A DNA stretch of 64,000 nucleotides, taken from NCBI RefSeq assembly GCF_003591035.1, contig NZ_QYUO01000003.1, positions 930,001-994,000 of the forward strand. The letters run 5' to 3'. The stretch is from Noviherbaspirillum saxi (lineage in GTDB: Bacteria; Pseudomonadota; Gammaproteobacteria; Burkholderiales; Burkholderiaceae_D). This document shows, in pieces, positions 27,756 to 36,781 of the stretch. Position 1 is the stretch's first letter, and each line of letters opens with the position of its first letter. The position numbers were made by a program, and so were the translations under genes. Below the pieces are notes generated by a model. That model searched no databases and was not told where the DNA came from. It saw only the letters and a list, made by a program, of their open reading frames with translations.

Positions 27756-28019
27756 TTAGGTTATACAGCGGTTACATGCCATCGGCGTTTGCATCGCCGC
27801 TGTCCCGATATTGATTCCTATTCGCTGCCACTGATACCAGAGAGGCAAGCAGCGAATTCCTGCATATGTACATATTAAAAACCCTATAGCTACTACAGAG
27901 TCAAGCACAATCCGAGATCTGCTAATTATCTTTCCGCGGACGTAAATATCAGTTAAAAATTGACAGAATTTTCTCTCCAGCGAAACGCTCCAAGCGTCGT
28001 TTCTCTTGAGAAAGTTCAT
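27756..28019 (-). CDS. Hypothetical protein (87 aa) with one membrane segment
   Basis: Basic N-terminus, then one hydrophobic segment (VLDSVVAIGFLICTYAGI) and a cysteine-containing tail (CNRCIT). No family recognised. Placed 9 bp upstream of the DUF3703 gene, so possibly co-transcribed; it may also be a decayed fragment. Confidence 0.4.
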   Translation of the reverse strand: MNFLKRNDAWSVSLERKFCQFLTDIYVRGKIISRSRIVLDSVVAIGFLICTYAGIRCLPLWYQWQRIGINIGTAAMQTPMACNRCIT

Positions 28020-28044
28020 GAAATGAATCCATCTCCCATCCCTC

Positions 28045-28185
28045 GTGCGGGCACTAACGATCGCCTTAGCTCTTTCCGGATGCGGTGGGACAGATGTAGT
28101 TGAACTGCGAACGCTCAGGCGAAGCGGAAAACGATCTCAAGATCTATGGCTGGACACCGGCGTTGTCCCGCGCGGAATTGCTTGA
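28045..28185 (+). CDS. Possible small lipoprotein (46 aa), weak
   Basis: A GTG-initiated frame reads VRALTIALALSGCGGTDVV, a short but convincing lipoprotein signal with lipobox LSGC, then a basic stretch to a TGA at 28183-28185. No ribosome site of note and no family, so it could be a relic of a larger gene. Confidence 0.25.
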   Translation: MRALTIALALSGCGGTDVVELRTLRRSGKRSQDLWLDTGVVPRGIA

Positions 28186-28244
28186 TATCTATGCCAATGA
28201 CTTGATAAGTCTGATAGCTTTCCGCACAATCCGTGCACAAGCAA

Positions 28245-29087
28245 TCAGGCATAACTCTCGGTCAGTTTCTTCGTCATCGATCCGATCAGCGCAATCATCT
28301 CGATATTGGTCGCGGCGCATGCCAGTCCTACTCTGCGCTTGAAGTCACTCTCAAAGCTGATTGGCCGAATCACGACATTTTTCAGTCCGTCGCAATGCGA
28401 TTGCGGCACCACCGAAATACCGACTCCCAGTTCCACCAGGCCGAGCACGGCTTCTTCGCGCGTGGCCGAAGCGCGGATATCCGGCCGGATGTTTTTCTGG
28501 ATCAGCAACTGTGTAAACATCTGATGCAGAACACAATAAGGCCGCTCGATCAAAGGTGCATCGTTCAGATCGGTCAATTCGAAATGTGTCTTGAAGCGCA
28601 GCGGATGCGTGTCGGGAACGATCACTACATAATCCTCTTCCCATAGCAGCTGCATCCATTCGGTATCGAGCCTGCAACTTTCCGAAACAAGCTTCAGATC
28701 GAAGGCTTCTCCTTCCTGCGTCAGTTTCAGTTTCATCGTCGGCAAATGTTCATACAGCATTGCGATCAGCGGTCCGGCGCGATGCACCGGCAGGTCGTCC
28801 TGGATCCGTACACGCATTTCGCGCTGCGGCGGCTCGCGAAAGCCATGCAAGATGGCGAGCGACTCAGCCAGCAATGCCTTCGCCCGCGGATAAAGCTTTT
28901 CGCCATCGGCCGTCGGAGTGAGTCCGTTCTTTGCGCGCTCGAACAATTGGGTACCGAGTGACGATTCCAGGTTCTGGATCGCGGCACTGATCGACGGCTG
29001 CGCAATATAGGACCGTTTGGCGGCGCCTGTAATGGAGCGTTCTTCATAGGCGGCGACAAAGTACTTCAAGGCGCGTAAATCGAACAT
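28245..29087 (-). CDS. LysR-family transcriptional regulator
   Basis: 280-residue LysR-type regulator with an N-terminal winged HTH (MFDLRALKYFVAAYEERSIT, HTH about 18-55) and a periplasmic-binding-protein-like effector domain. The start at 29087 is preferred because GGAG lies 6 bp upstream; an ATG at 29099 is also in frame. It is divergent from the metallo-hydrolase gene, its probable target. Confidence 0.85.
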   Translation of the reverse strand: MFDLRALKYFVAAYEERSITGAAKRSYIAQPSISAAIQNLESSLGTQLFERAKNGLTPTADGEKLYPRAKALLAESLAILHGFREPPQREMRVRIQDDLPVHRAGPLIAMLYEHLPTMKLKLTQEGEAFDLKLVSESCRLDTEWMQLLWEEDYVVIVPDTHPLRFKTHFELTDLNDAPLIERPYCVLHQMFTQLLIQKNIRPDIRASATREEAVLGLVELGVGISVVPQSHCDGLKNVVIRPISFESDFKRRVGLACAATNIEMIALIGSMTKKLTESYA

Positions 29088-29128
29088 GCCGGTCTCCATT
29101 CGTCATAGATTTTTTATTTTACATGAGG

Positions 29129-29141
29129 ATATTTAAAATAT
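29129..29141. promoter_or_regulatory. Candidate LysR-type operator
   Basis: ATATTT-A-AAATAT, a perfect 13-bp AT-rich palindrome that fits the T-N11-A rule, sits in the divergent region between the LysR gene (start 29087) and the metallo-hydrolase gene (start 29258). Confidence 0.4.
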
Positions 29142-29257
29142 TATGCCTATTAATAGCCTTCAATTAGAGTATGTGTATTGCACTAAAGAACCGAGGATGC
29201 ATCGCAACTTCATGGTGTGTCACTTCTTTCACGTATTTGCTTTTACAGGTCAATATC

Positions 29258-30163
29258 ATGCTTCGCTACTTTATCGGCTTCGTGTTTTCGCTATTGGTTG
29301 TTACCGCCCATGCACAGCAAGCGCCGCGTTCAGCCGATTCTGCTCCGAACGTCGGCTTCAGTATTCTTAAAACCGGAAGCCTGTCGGTTCGCGAAGGCCT
29401 GATATTTTCCGGCGGCCGTTTTGGCGAAAAGGTCGACAGCATCTTTTCGGCGATCCTGGTCAAGCACGGCCAGGAGTTCTTCCTGTTCGATGCAGGTCTG
29501 GGAAGCAAGGTGGCGCAGCAATATGAGCAGGACATGCCTCTGTTCATGCGACCGTTCTTTCGCTATGAGGAGCCGGTATCGCCTGCACGGGCACAGCTCG
29601 ATCAGGCGGGTATCGGCCCGATCCAACGTATCATTCTCAGCCATAGCCACTGGGATCATGCCAGCGGGCTCAGCGACTTTCCCGATGCACAGGTATTGGT
29701 CGCGCCTGAAGAACTGGAACATATCCGGCAGCCGTCGTCCGCGGTGGCCGGAGCATGGCCGTCACAGGTGGGCGACAAGTCCATCAGGTGGAAGACTCTT
29801 GATTTCAAGCCGGCGGCATATGAAGGATTCGAGCGCAGTATCGACCTGTATGGCGACGGCAAGATCGTGCTCGTGCCCATGTATGGACATACACCCGGCT
29901 CGATAGGCATGTTCGTGACCGTGGACTCCGGCAAGCAGTATTTTTTCGTTGGCGATGTGGTATGGAGTGCCAGCGCGGTGCAAAAGGCAAACCCGAAATT
30001 CTGGGCGGCGCGTTTTCAAGTCGATAAAGACGCTGACAAGACCCAGCAGACGATTGAGCAGATACGCGCAGTCGTCAGCCGCAGGCCGGAAGTGATCGTG
30101 GTGCCTGCACATGACGGTAAAGTGCAAAACGCGCTCGGCTATTTTCCGTCCTGGATCAAGTGA
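29258..30163 (+). CDS. Exported metallo-beta-lactamase-fold hydrolase
   Basis: 301 residues with a signal peptide ending at TAHA-Q (about residue 19). Zinc ligands are clear: H129-S-H131-W-D133-H134, then His in YGHTPGS, Asp in FVGDVVW and His in VVPAHDG. The layout resembles AHL-lactonase/parathion-hydrolase-like members rather than true beta-lactamases. Start ATG 29258 is chosen because it begins the signal peptide. Likely regulated by the divergent LysR protein. Confidence 0.85.
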   Translation: MLRYFIGFVFSLLVVTAHAQQAPRSADSAPNVGFSILKTGSLSVREGLIFSGGRFGEKVDSIFSAILVKHGQEFFLFDAGLGSKVAQQYEQDMPLFMRPFFRYEEPVSPARAQLDQAGIGPIQRIILSHSHWDHASGLSDFPDAQVLVAPEELEHIRQPSSAVAGAWPSQVGDKSIRWKTLDFKPAAYEGFERSIDLYGDGKIVLVPMYGHTPGSIGMFVTVDSGKQYFFVGDVVWSASAVQKANPKFWAARFQVDKDADKTQQTIEQIRAVVSRRPEVIVVPAHDGKVQNALGYFPSWIK

Positions 30164-30215
30164 TCTTCATTGTTCCGGGTGCGAGCTGGAACTATCGCTC
30201 TCCAACATGAATTGA

Positions 30216-31682
30216 TTACTCGGTCCACGCGAATCCATCGCGAGCGAGCAGGGCCGCTGCCGCACTCGGGCCGCATGTGCCTGCCGCATAGGCGTGCGGG
30301 CGCTCGCCCAGCACCGACCATCCGTCGATAATGGGCTCGACCCAGTCCCATGCGGCTTCAAGCTCGTCGCGGCGCATGAAGTGGGTCAAACGTCCACGGA
30401 CCACATCAATCAAAAGTCGTTCATAGGCTTCGGCGCGGCGTTGCGGGAAAGCCGACTGCAGATCGAGGTTGAGTTCGACCGGATGCATCTGCATCCCGCT
30501 GCCCGGTTGCTTGGACATGATCTGGAAACGGATCGCTTCCTCGGGTTGCAATTCAATGACGAGTCGATTTGCAATGCCGCCATGCGAGTCCGGAAAAATC
30601 GAAAACGGCGGGTTGGTGAATTCGATCACGATACGGGACGAATGCTTGTGCATGCGCTTTCCGGTACGCAGATAGAACGGGACGTTCGCCCATCGCCAGG
30701 TATCGACATGGGCGCGCAAGGCAACAAAGGTTTCCGTTGAACTGGCTTCCGGCACGTCGGCTTCGTCCAGGTATCCGATGACTTCTTCCGCGCCGATCGC
30801 GCCCCTGCCGTAGCGGCCGCGCACCGTGTCGCGCGCGATGTCGGCCATCGACATCTTGCGCAAGGACCGCAAGACCTTGAGCTTTTCATCGCGTACCGCA
30901 TCCGGCGACAACGATACCGGCGGTTCCATCGCGATAATGCATAGCAGCTGGAGCAAGTGATTCTGCACCATGTCGCGCATGGCGCCGGTGCTGTCATAGA
31001 AGCCGGCGCGGCTTCCCACCCCTACCGTCTCCGCCACCGTGATCTGCACGCTGGAGATGGTCGGCGCGCGCCAGAGCGGTTCGAAAATCGAATTGCCGAA
31101 CCTTAATACCATGAGGTTCTGGACAGTTTCCTTGCCGAGATAATGATCGATCCGGTAGATCTGCTCTTCCTTGAAATGCCGGCCTACTGCATCGTTGATC
31201 GCAGCCGCCGAGGCCGAATCGCGGCCCAAGGGCTTTTCAAGAACAACGCGGCTGTTCGCGTCGACCAGGCCGCTCGCCGCCAGCTTGTCGCATATAGTGG
31301 TGAATAGCGTCGGTGCGGTCGCAAGATAAAATACGCGCTCAGCACCGGCGTCGGACACGCGTGCCAGACTGGTAAAGTCCGGATCGTTAATGACATCGAC
31401 ACAAAGATAATCCAGCAAGCCCAAAAATCCGGCCCATGCGCTCTCATCGAAATTCATCTTGCCGATAAAGGGGCGCGACATGTTTTCCACAAACTCAATA
31501 TAGTCGTTACGGCTATAAGCCTGGCGGCCAAGTGCCACGATGCTTGTCTTTTGCGGCAAGTTCCCGTGAAGGTGGGCCATGTACAGTGCCGGCAACAATT
31601 TGCGCGCGGCCAGATCGCCGGTGCCGCCAAAAATCATCATGTCGAGCGGCAGTGCCGACGTATGCGGGGAATGGGTAGACAT
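30216..31682 (-). CDS. zwf: Glucose-6-phosphate 1-dehydrogenase
   Basis: 488-residue enzyme oxidising glucose 6-phosphate to 6-phosphogluconolactone with NADP, entry to the oxidative pentose-phosphate and Entner-Doudoroff routes. Coenzyme motif GGTGDLAARKLLPALY and the active-site signature RIDHYLGKETVQN (catalytic His in DHYLGK) are intact. ATG 31682 is preferred over the in-frame TTG at 31703. No pgl or edd genes are adjacent. Two HexR-like boxes lie upstream. Confidence 0.95.
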   Translation of the reverse strand: MSTHSPHTSALPLDMMIFGGTGDLAARKLLPALYMAHLHGNLPQKTSIVALGRQAYSRNDYIEFVENMSRPFIGKMNFDESAWAGFLGLLDYLCVDVINDPDFTSLARVSDAGAERVFYLATAPTLFTTICDKLAASGLVDANSRVVLEKPLGRDSASAAAINDAVGRHFKEEQIYRIDHYLGKETVQNLMVLRFGNSIFEPLWRAPTISSVQITVAETVGVGSRAGFYDSTGAMRDMVQNHLLQLLCIIAMEPPVSLSPDAVRDEKLKVLRSLRKMSMADIARDTVRGRYGRGAIGAEEVIGYLDEADVPEASSTETFVALRAHVDTWRWANVPFYLRTGKRMHKHSSRIVIEFTNPPFSIFPDSHGGIANRLVIELQPEEAIRFQIMSKQPGSGMQMHPVELNLDLQSAFPQRRAEAYERLLIDVVRGRLTHFMRRDELEAAWDWVEPIIDGWSVLGERPHAYAAGTCGPSAAAALLARDGFAWTE

Positions 31683-31725
31683 AGGAAATTGAAGGCTCGT
31701 CAAAGTGGGACAGCGCTTAAAGCAA

Positions 31726-31740
31726 TGTAGTAATTTTACA
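31726..31740. promoter_or_regulatory. HexR-like box 1 upstream of zwf
   Basis: TGTAGTAATTTTACA matches the recalled HexR consensus TGTARTWWWAYTACA at 14 of 15 positions and lies 44 bp upstream of the zwf start. HexR is an RpiR-family repressor relieved by 2-keto-3-deoxy-6-phosphogluconate. Confidence 0.55.
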
Positions 31741-31790
31741 CGTTGCCCATCATGTTCTCTATGCCATGCGGCTGAAACTAGGGAATTTTA

Positions 31791-31805
31791 TGTAGTATTT
31801 TTACG
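31791..31805. promoter_or_regulatory. HexR-like box 2 upstream of zwf
   Basis: TGTAGTATTTTTACG is a second, slightly weaker match (13 of 15), 65 bp further upstream. The rest of the 325-bp gap 31683-32007 shows no gene. Confidence 0.45.
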
Positions 31806-32007
31806 TAATGGCATGCTCCATTGCGAAATTCAGGCCTCCTTGCGCAATCGGCCCTACTCAAAATGCATAGCGGGATAAGTGTTGAGCTGCCAGCTCACAC
31901 CAAGGATAGTGAAGCGAGACGCCAAGGCCTTGTGTTCCTGCTGCCTCCTAGGCAGCGTCATTTTGATACGCGCTTTTGGCATCTGCCGGAGATTAACCGT
32001 GTTAAAA

Positions 32008-32670
32008 CTATGCAGCGTCGTCCATCAACTGACGTAAGGAAACCATCAGATCCGAGAAGCGCTCGCCTTGGATCATGATGTGATGGCGGAGTAGATCGGC
32101 TGTGCGTTCACCATCTCCAGCGATGATGGCGTTGACGATCTCTTCATGCTCCGCGAAAGAGTTCGCAACTCGGTCCCGTACGCGAAGTTGCAGTCGCCGA
32201 TACGGCCTTAAGCGACGATGCAGATTACGCGTTTGCTCGACCAGGAAAGTATTATGGCTGCCGGCATAGATTGCTTGATGAAATGCTTCATTTTTATAAA
32301 AGTAATCATCGGGGTTGCCGCTTTCCCGGGCCTTTTGACAGGCAGCATGTAAGTTCAGCAACTCGTCATGATCGGCCTTCGACATCCTGCGCGCCGCCAG
32401 TCGGCCGCACATCGCTTCCAGTTCCGCCATGAGTTCGAACATTTCCACCAGCCGTTGCGGCGGAATGTCGGCCACGATGGCGCCTCTACGTGGACGAATA
32501 ACGACCAGCCCCATCGAAGCCAGCTGAATCAGCGCTTCCCGAATTGGGGTGCGCGATACATTGAATTCATTTGCCAGGACAGTCTCGTCGAGGTGAGCGC
32601 CTGGACGCAGCTTGCCAACAGCAATCATTTCTTCGATTGCTTCGCGGAGCGTATGTGAGCGGCTGTTCAT
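32008..32670 (-). CDS. GntR-family regulator (FCD type)
   Basis: 220-residue GntR/FadR-type regulator: N-terminal winged HTH (LANEFNVSRTPIREALIQLA, about residues 32-52) and an all-helical FCD effector domain with metal/ligand histidines (EAFHQAIY, FAEHEE, LLRHHI). Divergent from the receptor and mdc operon, it probably controls malonate use. Typical mdc clusters instead use a LysR regulator (MdcR). Confidence 0.85.
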   Translation of the reverse strand: MNSRSHTLREAIEEMIAVGKLRPGAHLDETVLANEFNVSRTPIREALIQLASMGLVVIRPRRGAIVADIPPQRLVEMFELMAELEAMCGRLAARRMSKADHDELLNLHAACQKARESGNPDDYFYKNEAFHQAIYAGSHNTFLVEQTRNLHRRLRPYRRLQLRVRDRVANSFAEHEEIVNAIIAGDGERTADLLRHHIMIQGERFSDLMVSLRQLMDDAA

Positions 32671-32723
32671 CTAGGTGTGCAACTGGATATGCAGTGAGAG
32701 AAATCGTAGGTTAATAAAATCGC

Positions 32724-32759
32724 TTGACATTGCATTTATCATACATCATCTTGTATACA
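32724..32759 (+). promoter_or_regulatory. Candidate promoter and GntR operator for the receptor-mdc operon
   Basis: TTGACA at 32724-32729 could be a -35 box. Downstream, TGTATACA at 32752-32759 is a perfect palindrome like the TTGTATACAA sites bound by FCD-type GntR regulators. The spacing to a good -10 is not optimal, so the exact promoter is uncertain. Confidence 0.4.
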
Positions 32760-32856
32760 CAAAACAGATAAATGTATTCAAAAAAAGAAATCCTGTACAA
32801 ATAGCCTGCAAATAAGCCGCAATTAACCTGAACGCTTACCTTGGATGGAGACAAAT

Positions 32857-33819
32857 ATGTTTAAAAAAGTCGCATTGTTAATTGCTGCCATGGGTCTCAG
32901 CGCCGCATCTTTGGCGCAGTCCTGGCCGGAGCGTCCTGTGACCATCGTTGTGCCGTTTCCAGCCGGAGGGGGCACAGACACCTTTGCAAGGCCGCTTGCA
33001 GCCCAATTAAGCAAGCAGCTTGGAAAGCAAATCCTCATCGACAACAGGGGCGGCGCAGGTGGCACCTTAGGCGCCGGAATCGCCGCCAAGGCTAGTCCGG
33101 ACGGATACACATTTTTTATAGGCGGGGCACACCATGCTATTGCCCCCTGGATCTATCCCAAATTGGATTACCACATCCAGAAAGACTTTATCCCCATTAC
33201 TGTGATTGCGACGCCACCCCAGGTGATCGTAGTCAACACCCAGCGCGTTCCGGTTTCGGACCTCAAGTCTTTTGTCGAATACGCGAAGAAGAATCCTGGC
33301 AAGGTCAACTTTGCTTCGGCGGGCAATGGTACGTCGCATCATCTGGCGGGAGAATTGTTCAAGATTCAAACCAAAACAGACTTGATCCACATTCCATACC
33401 GAGGTGCGGGGCCGGCGCTTCAAGACCTGGTGGGCGGGCAGGTGGACATGATGTTTGACGGTTTGGGATCATCGGCGTCTCACATTAAGGGTGGGCGCAT
33501 TAAAGCACTGGCGGTCGCATCGACAAAGCGAGCCCCTGGATTTCCGGATGTGCCGACCACCGCCGAGGCCGGGGTTCCCGGATATGAAGTGTCCACCTGG
33601 TACGCACTATGGGCGGTAAAAGGTACGCCGCCGCAGATCGTTGAACGCATGGCGGCGGAAACGCAGAAAGCGCTGGCATCCCCTGAAATCAAGGCGCGCT
33701 GGCATGAGGCCGGTTCGGAGGTGCCGCAAATGTCGCAGCAAGAATTTGCAACCATGCTGGAGTCTGAAATCGCCCGCTGGGGCAACGTGGTAAAGCAGGC
33801 CAACGTCAAGCTTGAATGA
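32857..33819 (+). CDS. Tripartite tricarboxylate transporter substrate-binding protein (Bug/TctC family)
   Basis: 320-residue periplasmic receptor with signal peptide ending AASLAQ, followed by the family opening WPERPVTIVVPFPAGGGTD and the ligand-loop region NRGGAGGTLGAGIAAK. ATG 32857 is preferred because GGAG lies 6 bp before it; an ATG at 32845 is in frame. No TctA/TctB membrane genes are nearby, as is common for these orphan receptors in Burkholderiales. First gene of the mdc transcription unit, so the ligand is probably malonate or a related dicarboxylate. Confidence 0.9.
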   Translation: MFKKVALLIAAMGLSAASLAQSWPERPVTIVVPFPAGGGTDTFARPLAAQLSKQLGKQILIDNRGGAGGTLGAGIAAKASPDGYTFFIGGAHHAIAPWIYPKLDYHIQKDFIPITVIATPPQVIVVNTQRVPVSDLKSFVEYAKKNPGKVNFASAGNGTSHHLAGELFKIQTKTDLIHIPYRGAGPALQDLVGGQVDMMFDGLGSSASHIKGGRIKALAVASTKRAPGFPDVPTTAEAGVPGYEVSTWYALWAVKGTPPQIVERMAAETQKALASPEIKARWHEAGSEVPQMSQQEFATMLESEIARWGNVVKQANVKLE

Positions 33820-33879
33820 AGCTCGGCTTGAATTCATTGTGAATACAGCATAGGTACTGCAACTACGGAGAATAATCGA

Positions 33880-35547
33880 ATGGCTGCGCCCGCCCGGATT
33901 TGGAATCAGCAGCAGCTTAGTCGCGAAGCGCGCTTGGTGCGCGCTGCCAAGGTGCTCGGTAAGGACTTGTCAGGAAAAGCCGTTCCGGCCGACCGCATCG
34001 CCGACTTGCTGCATACGGTTATAGAAACGGGCGACCGAGTCTGCCTGGAAGGTAACAACCAAAAGCAGGCCGACTTTCTTGCCAAAGCGTTGGCCGCACT
34101 TGATCCGGCTCGCGTGAACCGACTGCACATGCTGCAGTCGGTGGTAGCGCTTCCCGAGCATCTCGATGTATTTGACAAGGGCATTGCTTCGCGCCTGGAT
34201 TTTTCATTTTCCGGGCCGCAGGCCGGGCGCATGGCGAAGCTGGTGGCGTCGGGACAGATTCAAATTGGTGCGATTCATACCTACCTTGAATTGTTCGGGC
34301 GCTACTTTATCGATCTTACTCCGCGCGTCTCTCTGATCACGGCCGAGGCGGCTGACAGGCAAGGTAATTTGTATACCGGCCCAAATACGGAAGACACGCC
34401 TGCCATCGTGGAAGCGACGGCATTCAAGAGCGGCATCGTGATTGCACAGGTCAACCAAATCCTTGACGCACTGCCGCGCGTTGATATTCCGGCTGATTGG
34501 GTTGACTTCACGGTGCAGGCGCCAACCCCGAATTACATCGAGCCGCTATTCACCAGGGATCCGGCGCAGATATCCGAAATTCAGGTGCTGATGGCGATGA
34601 TGGCGATTAAGGGCATCTATGCCGAATATGAAGTCGATCGGCTCAACCATGGCATCGGCTTCGATACGGCGGCAATCGAGTTGATTCTTCCTACCTATGC
34701 AGAGTCATTGGGCTTGTGCGGAAAAATTGCGCGTCACTGGGCGCTCAATCCGCACCCGGCGCTGATACCGGCGATTGAAGCCGGATTCGTCGAGTCAGTA
34801 CATTCTTTCGGCTCCGAGCTGGGCATGGAAAACTATATTCGTTCCAGACCGGACGTTTTCTTTGTCGGCCCGGATGGCTCGATGCGAAGCAACCGCGCCT
34901 TCTGCCAGGCGGCCGGTCATTACGCTTGCGACATGTTTATCGGTTCAACGCTGCAAATCGATTTGCAAGGCAATTCCTCGACTGCCACTGCGGGGCGTAT
35001 TTCCGGCTTTGGCGGCGCACCCAACATGGGGTCCGACGCGCGCGGGCGCCGTCATGCCAGCAACGCGTGGTTAAAAGCCGGGCGCCAGGCTCGGGACGGC
35101 AAAAACCTTATACCGCGCGGGCAAAAGTTGGTCGTGCAAATGGTGGAAACCTTTCGCGAGCACATGCAGCCTGCTTTCGTCGAAAAACTGGACGCCTGGC
35201 GCCTGGCTGAACAGGCTGGCATGGCGATCCCGCCGGTCATGATTTACGGAGACGATGTGACACACATCCTGACCGAAGAAGGGATTGCCAATCTGCTGTT
35301 ATGCCGTACCGATGAAGAGCGTGAACAGGCGATACGCGGTGTCGCCGGATACACGCCGATCGGGTTGGGCAGGGATAAGCGCATGGTGGAAAACCTGCGC
35401 GACCGGGGCATCGTCCAGCGTGCCGAGGACCTTGGTATTGACAAGCGGATGGCGACACGTGATCTGCTCGCCGCAAAATCAATGAAAGACCTGGTACGCG
35501 CTTCCGGCGGCTTATACGACCCGCCTCGACGTTTCAGGAACTGGTGA
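33880..35547 (+). CDS. mdcA: Malonate decarboxylase alpha subunit (acetyl-S-ACP:malonate ACP transferase)
   Basis: 555-residue subunit that swaps acetate for malonate on the prosthetic group of the acyl carrier subunit MdcC. Sequence is CoA-transferase-like and full length for MdcA. CGGAG precedes ATG 33880. The mdcC reading frame starts at or just after its stop. Cytoplasmic complex MdcACDE. Confidence 0.93.
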   Translation: MAAPARIWNQQQLSREARLVRAAKVLGKDLSGKAVPADRIADLLHTVIETGDRVCLEGNNQKQADFLAKALAALDPARVNRLHMLQSVVALPEHLDVFDKGIASRLDFSFSGPQAGRMAKLVASGQIQIGAIHTYLELFGRYFIDLTPRVSLITAEAADRQGNLYTGPNTEDTPAIVEATAFKSGIVIAQVNQILDALPRVDIPADWVDFTVQAPTPNYIEPLFTRDPAQISEIQVLMAMMAIKGIYAEYEVDRLNHGIGFDTAAIELILPTYAESLGLCGKIARHWALNPHPALIPAIEAGFVESVHSFGSELGMENYIRSRPDVFFVGPDGSMRSNRAFCQAAGHYACDMFIGSTLQIDLQGNSSTATAGRISGFGGAPNMGSDARGRRHASNAWLKAGRQARDGKNLIPRGQKLVVQMVETFREHMQPAFVEKLDAWRLAEQAGMAIPPVMIYGDDVTHILTEEGIANLLLCRTDEEREQAIRGVAGYTPIGLGRDKRMVENLRDRGIVQRAEDLGIDKRMATRDLLAAKSMKDLVRASGGLYDPPRRFRNW

Positions 35548-35552
35548 CTCTC

Positions 35553-35885
35553 ATGGAAACCTTGAATTTTTTCTTTGATAACAAGCATCGCCCATTGCGG
35601 CATGCGGCGCATCCTCGGCTGGTTGGTGTGGTCAGTTCGGGAAATCTTGAAGTCCTGATCGAACCGGCCCCACTGAACGGCGGATGCGAAATCGAAATTC
35701 GAACCGCTGCACTGGGGTTCGGGGCCATCTGGCAAGCTGTGCTGGAAGATTTTAATGAACGCTGGCAGTTGGCCGATATGCGCATAGCCGTCAACGACAT
35801 GGGCGCAACCCCCGCCGTTGTCAGCCTGCGCCTCGACCAGGCGGTAGAAGCGGCGATCAATCCTGCCTCAGGAGCGCGATCATGA
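35553..35885 (+). CDS. mdcC: Malonate decarboxylase acyl carrier protein (delta subunit)
   Basis: 110-residue acyl carrier carrying the 2'-(5''-phosphoribosyl)-3'-dephospho-CoA arm; the region GVVSSGNLEVLIEP includes the expected attachment serine. Start ATG 35553 (METLNFFF) matches the family; a GTG at 35544 overlapping the mdcA stop is the alternative. Stop overlaps mdcD start by 4 bp. Confidence 0.88.
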   Translation: METLNFFFDNKHRPLRHAAHPRLVGVVSSGNLEVLIEPAPLNGGCEIEIRTAALGFGAIWQAVLEDFNERWQLADMRIAVNDMGATPAVVSLRLDQAVEAAINPASGARS

Positions 35886-36781
35886 GCAGTTTCCTTGAAG
35901 CTTCTGCGCGGGAGCGCATGCAAAACCTGTTGGACCCCGATTCTTTCACGGAATTTTTACCACCCGAACGGCGCGTCATGAGTCCGCATCTGGCCCAGCT
36001 TGATGTCCCGGTGTCATTTGATGACGGCGTTGTCATCGGAACCGGAAAGCTGGACGGCAAACCGGTCTTTGCGGCGGCGCAGGAAGGCGGCTTTATGGGC
36101 GGCGCGGTTGGTGAAGTTCATGGCGCCAAGCTGGTCGGTCTGTTGAAGCGGGCGATGGTTGAGCGACCTGCAGCGGTATTGCTTTTGCTTGAAACCGGAG
36201 GAGTTCGCCTGCATGAAGCGAATGCTGGATTGATCGCAGTATCCGAAGTCATGCGTGCCGTCCTTGACGTTCGTGCGGCGGGCATCCCGGTGATCACGCT
36301 CATCGGCGGGGCCAATGGATGTTTCGGCGGGATGGGCATCGTTGCCCGTTGCACCAATATGGTCATCATGTCGGAGGAGGGGCGTCTGGCGATGTCGGGC
36401 CCGGAGGTCATCGAGACCGCGCATGGCGTGGAAGAATTCGATTCGCGCGATCGTGCCCTTGTTTGGCGCACCACGGGAGGTAAGCATCGCTATCTGCTCG
36501 GTGATTGCGATGCCGTGGTGCCGGACGAGACCACAGCATTCCGCGCAGCGGCGCTGTCCGGGATAGCACGTCTGCAAACCGAACGCGTGGATTTGACACT
36601 CGAATCGCTTGAAGCAGAGCAGAAGCAGTTAAAGAGGCGGATCGACGACTTCGGTGATGAAACCGAACCGGCCAGGATTTGGGAGCGACTCGGCATTGCC
36701 GACGCGACGGCATTGCCCATGCTGGATGCAGATGCATTCACCGCGGTTGCGGCACCGCGTCGTCTGGGGGTAGCACAATGA
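35882..36781 (+). CDS. mdcD: Malonate decarboxylase beta subunit
   Basis: 299 residues with the carboxyltransferase/crotonase-like fold; with MdcE it decarboxylates malonyl-S-ACP to acetyl-S-ACP. Family regions LLLLETGGVRLHEANAGLIA and GGANGCFGGMGIVA (oxyanion glycines) are present. ATGA overlaps at both ends show translational coupling. Confidence 0.93.
   Translation: MSSFLEASARERMQNLLDPDSFTEFLPPERRVMSPHLAQLDVPVSFDDGVVIGTGKLDGKPVFAAAQEGGFMGGAVGEVHGAKLVGLLKRAMVERPAAVLLLLETGGVRLHEANAGLIAVSEVMRAVLDVRAAGIPVITLIGGANGCFGGMGIVARCTNMVIMSEEGRLAMSGPEVIETAHGVEEFDSRDRALVWRTTGGKHRYLLGDCDAVVPDETTAFRAAALSGIARLQTERVDLTLESLEAEQKQLKRRIDDFGDETEPARIWERLGIADATALPMLDADAFTAVAAPRRLGVAQ

Noticed and set aside
29258..30163. 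True metallo-beta-lactamase conferring carbapenem resistance
   Set aside because: The zinc motif is shared, but layout and sequence fit lactonase/other hydrolases; no class B-specific features.
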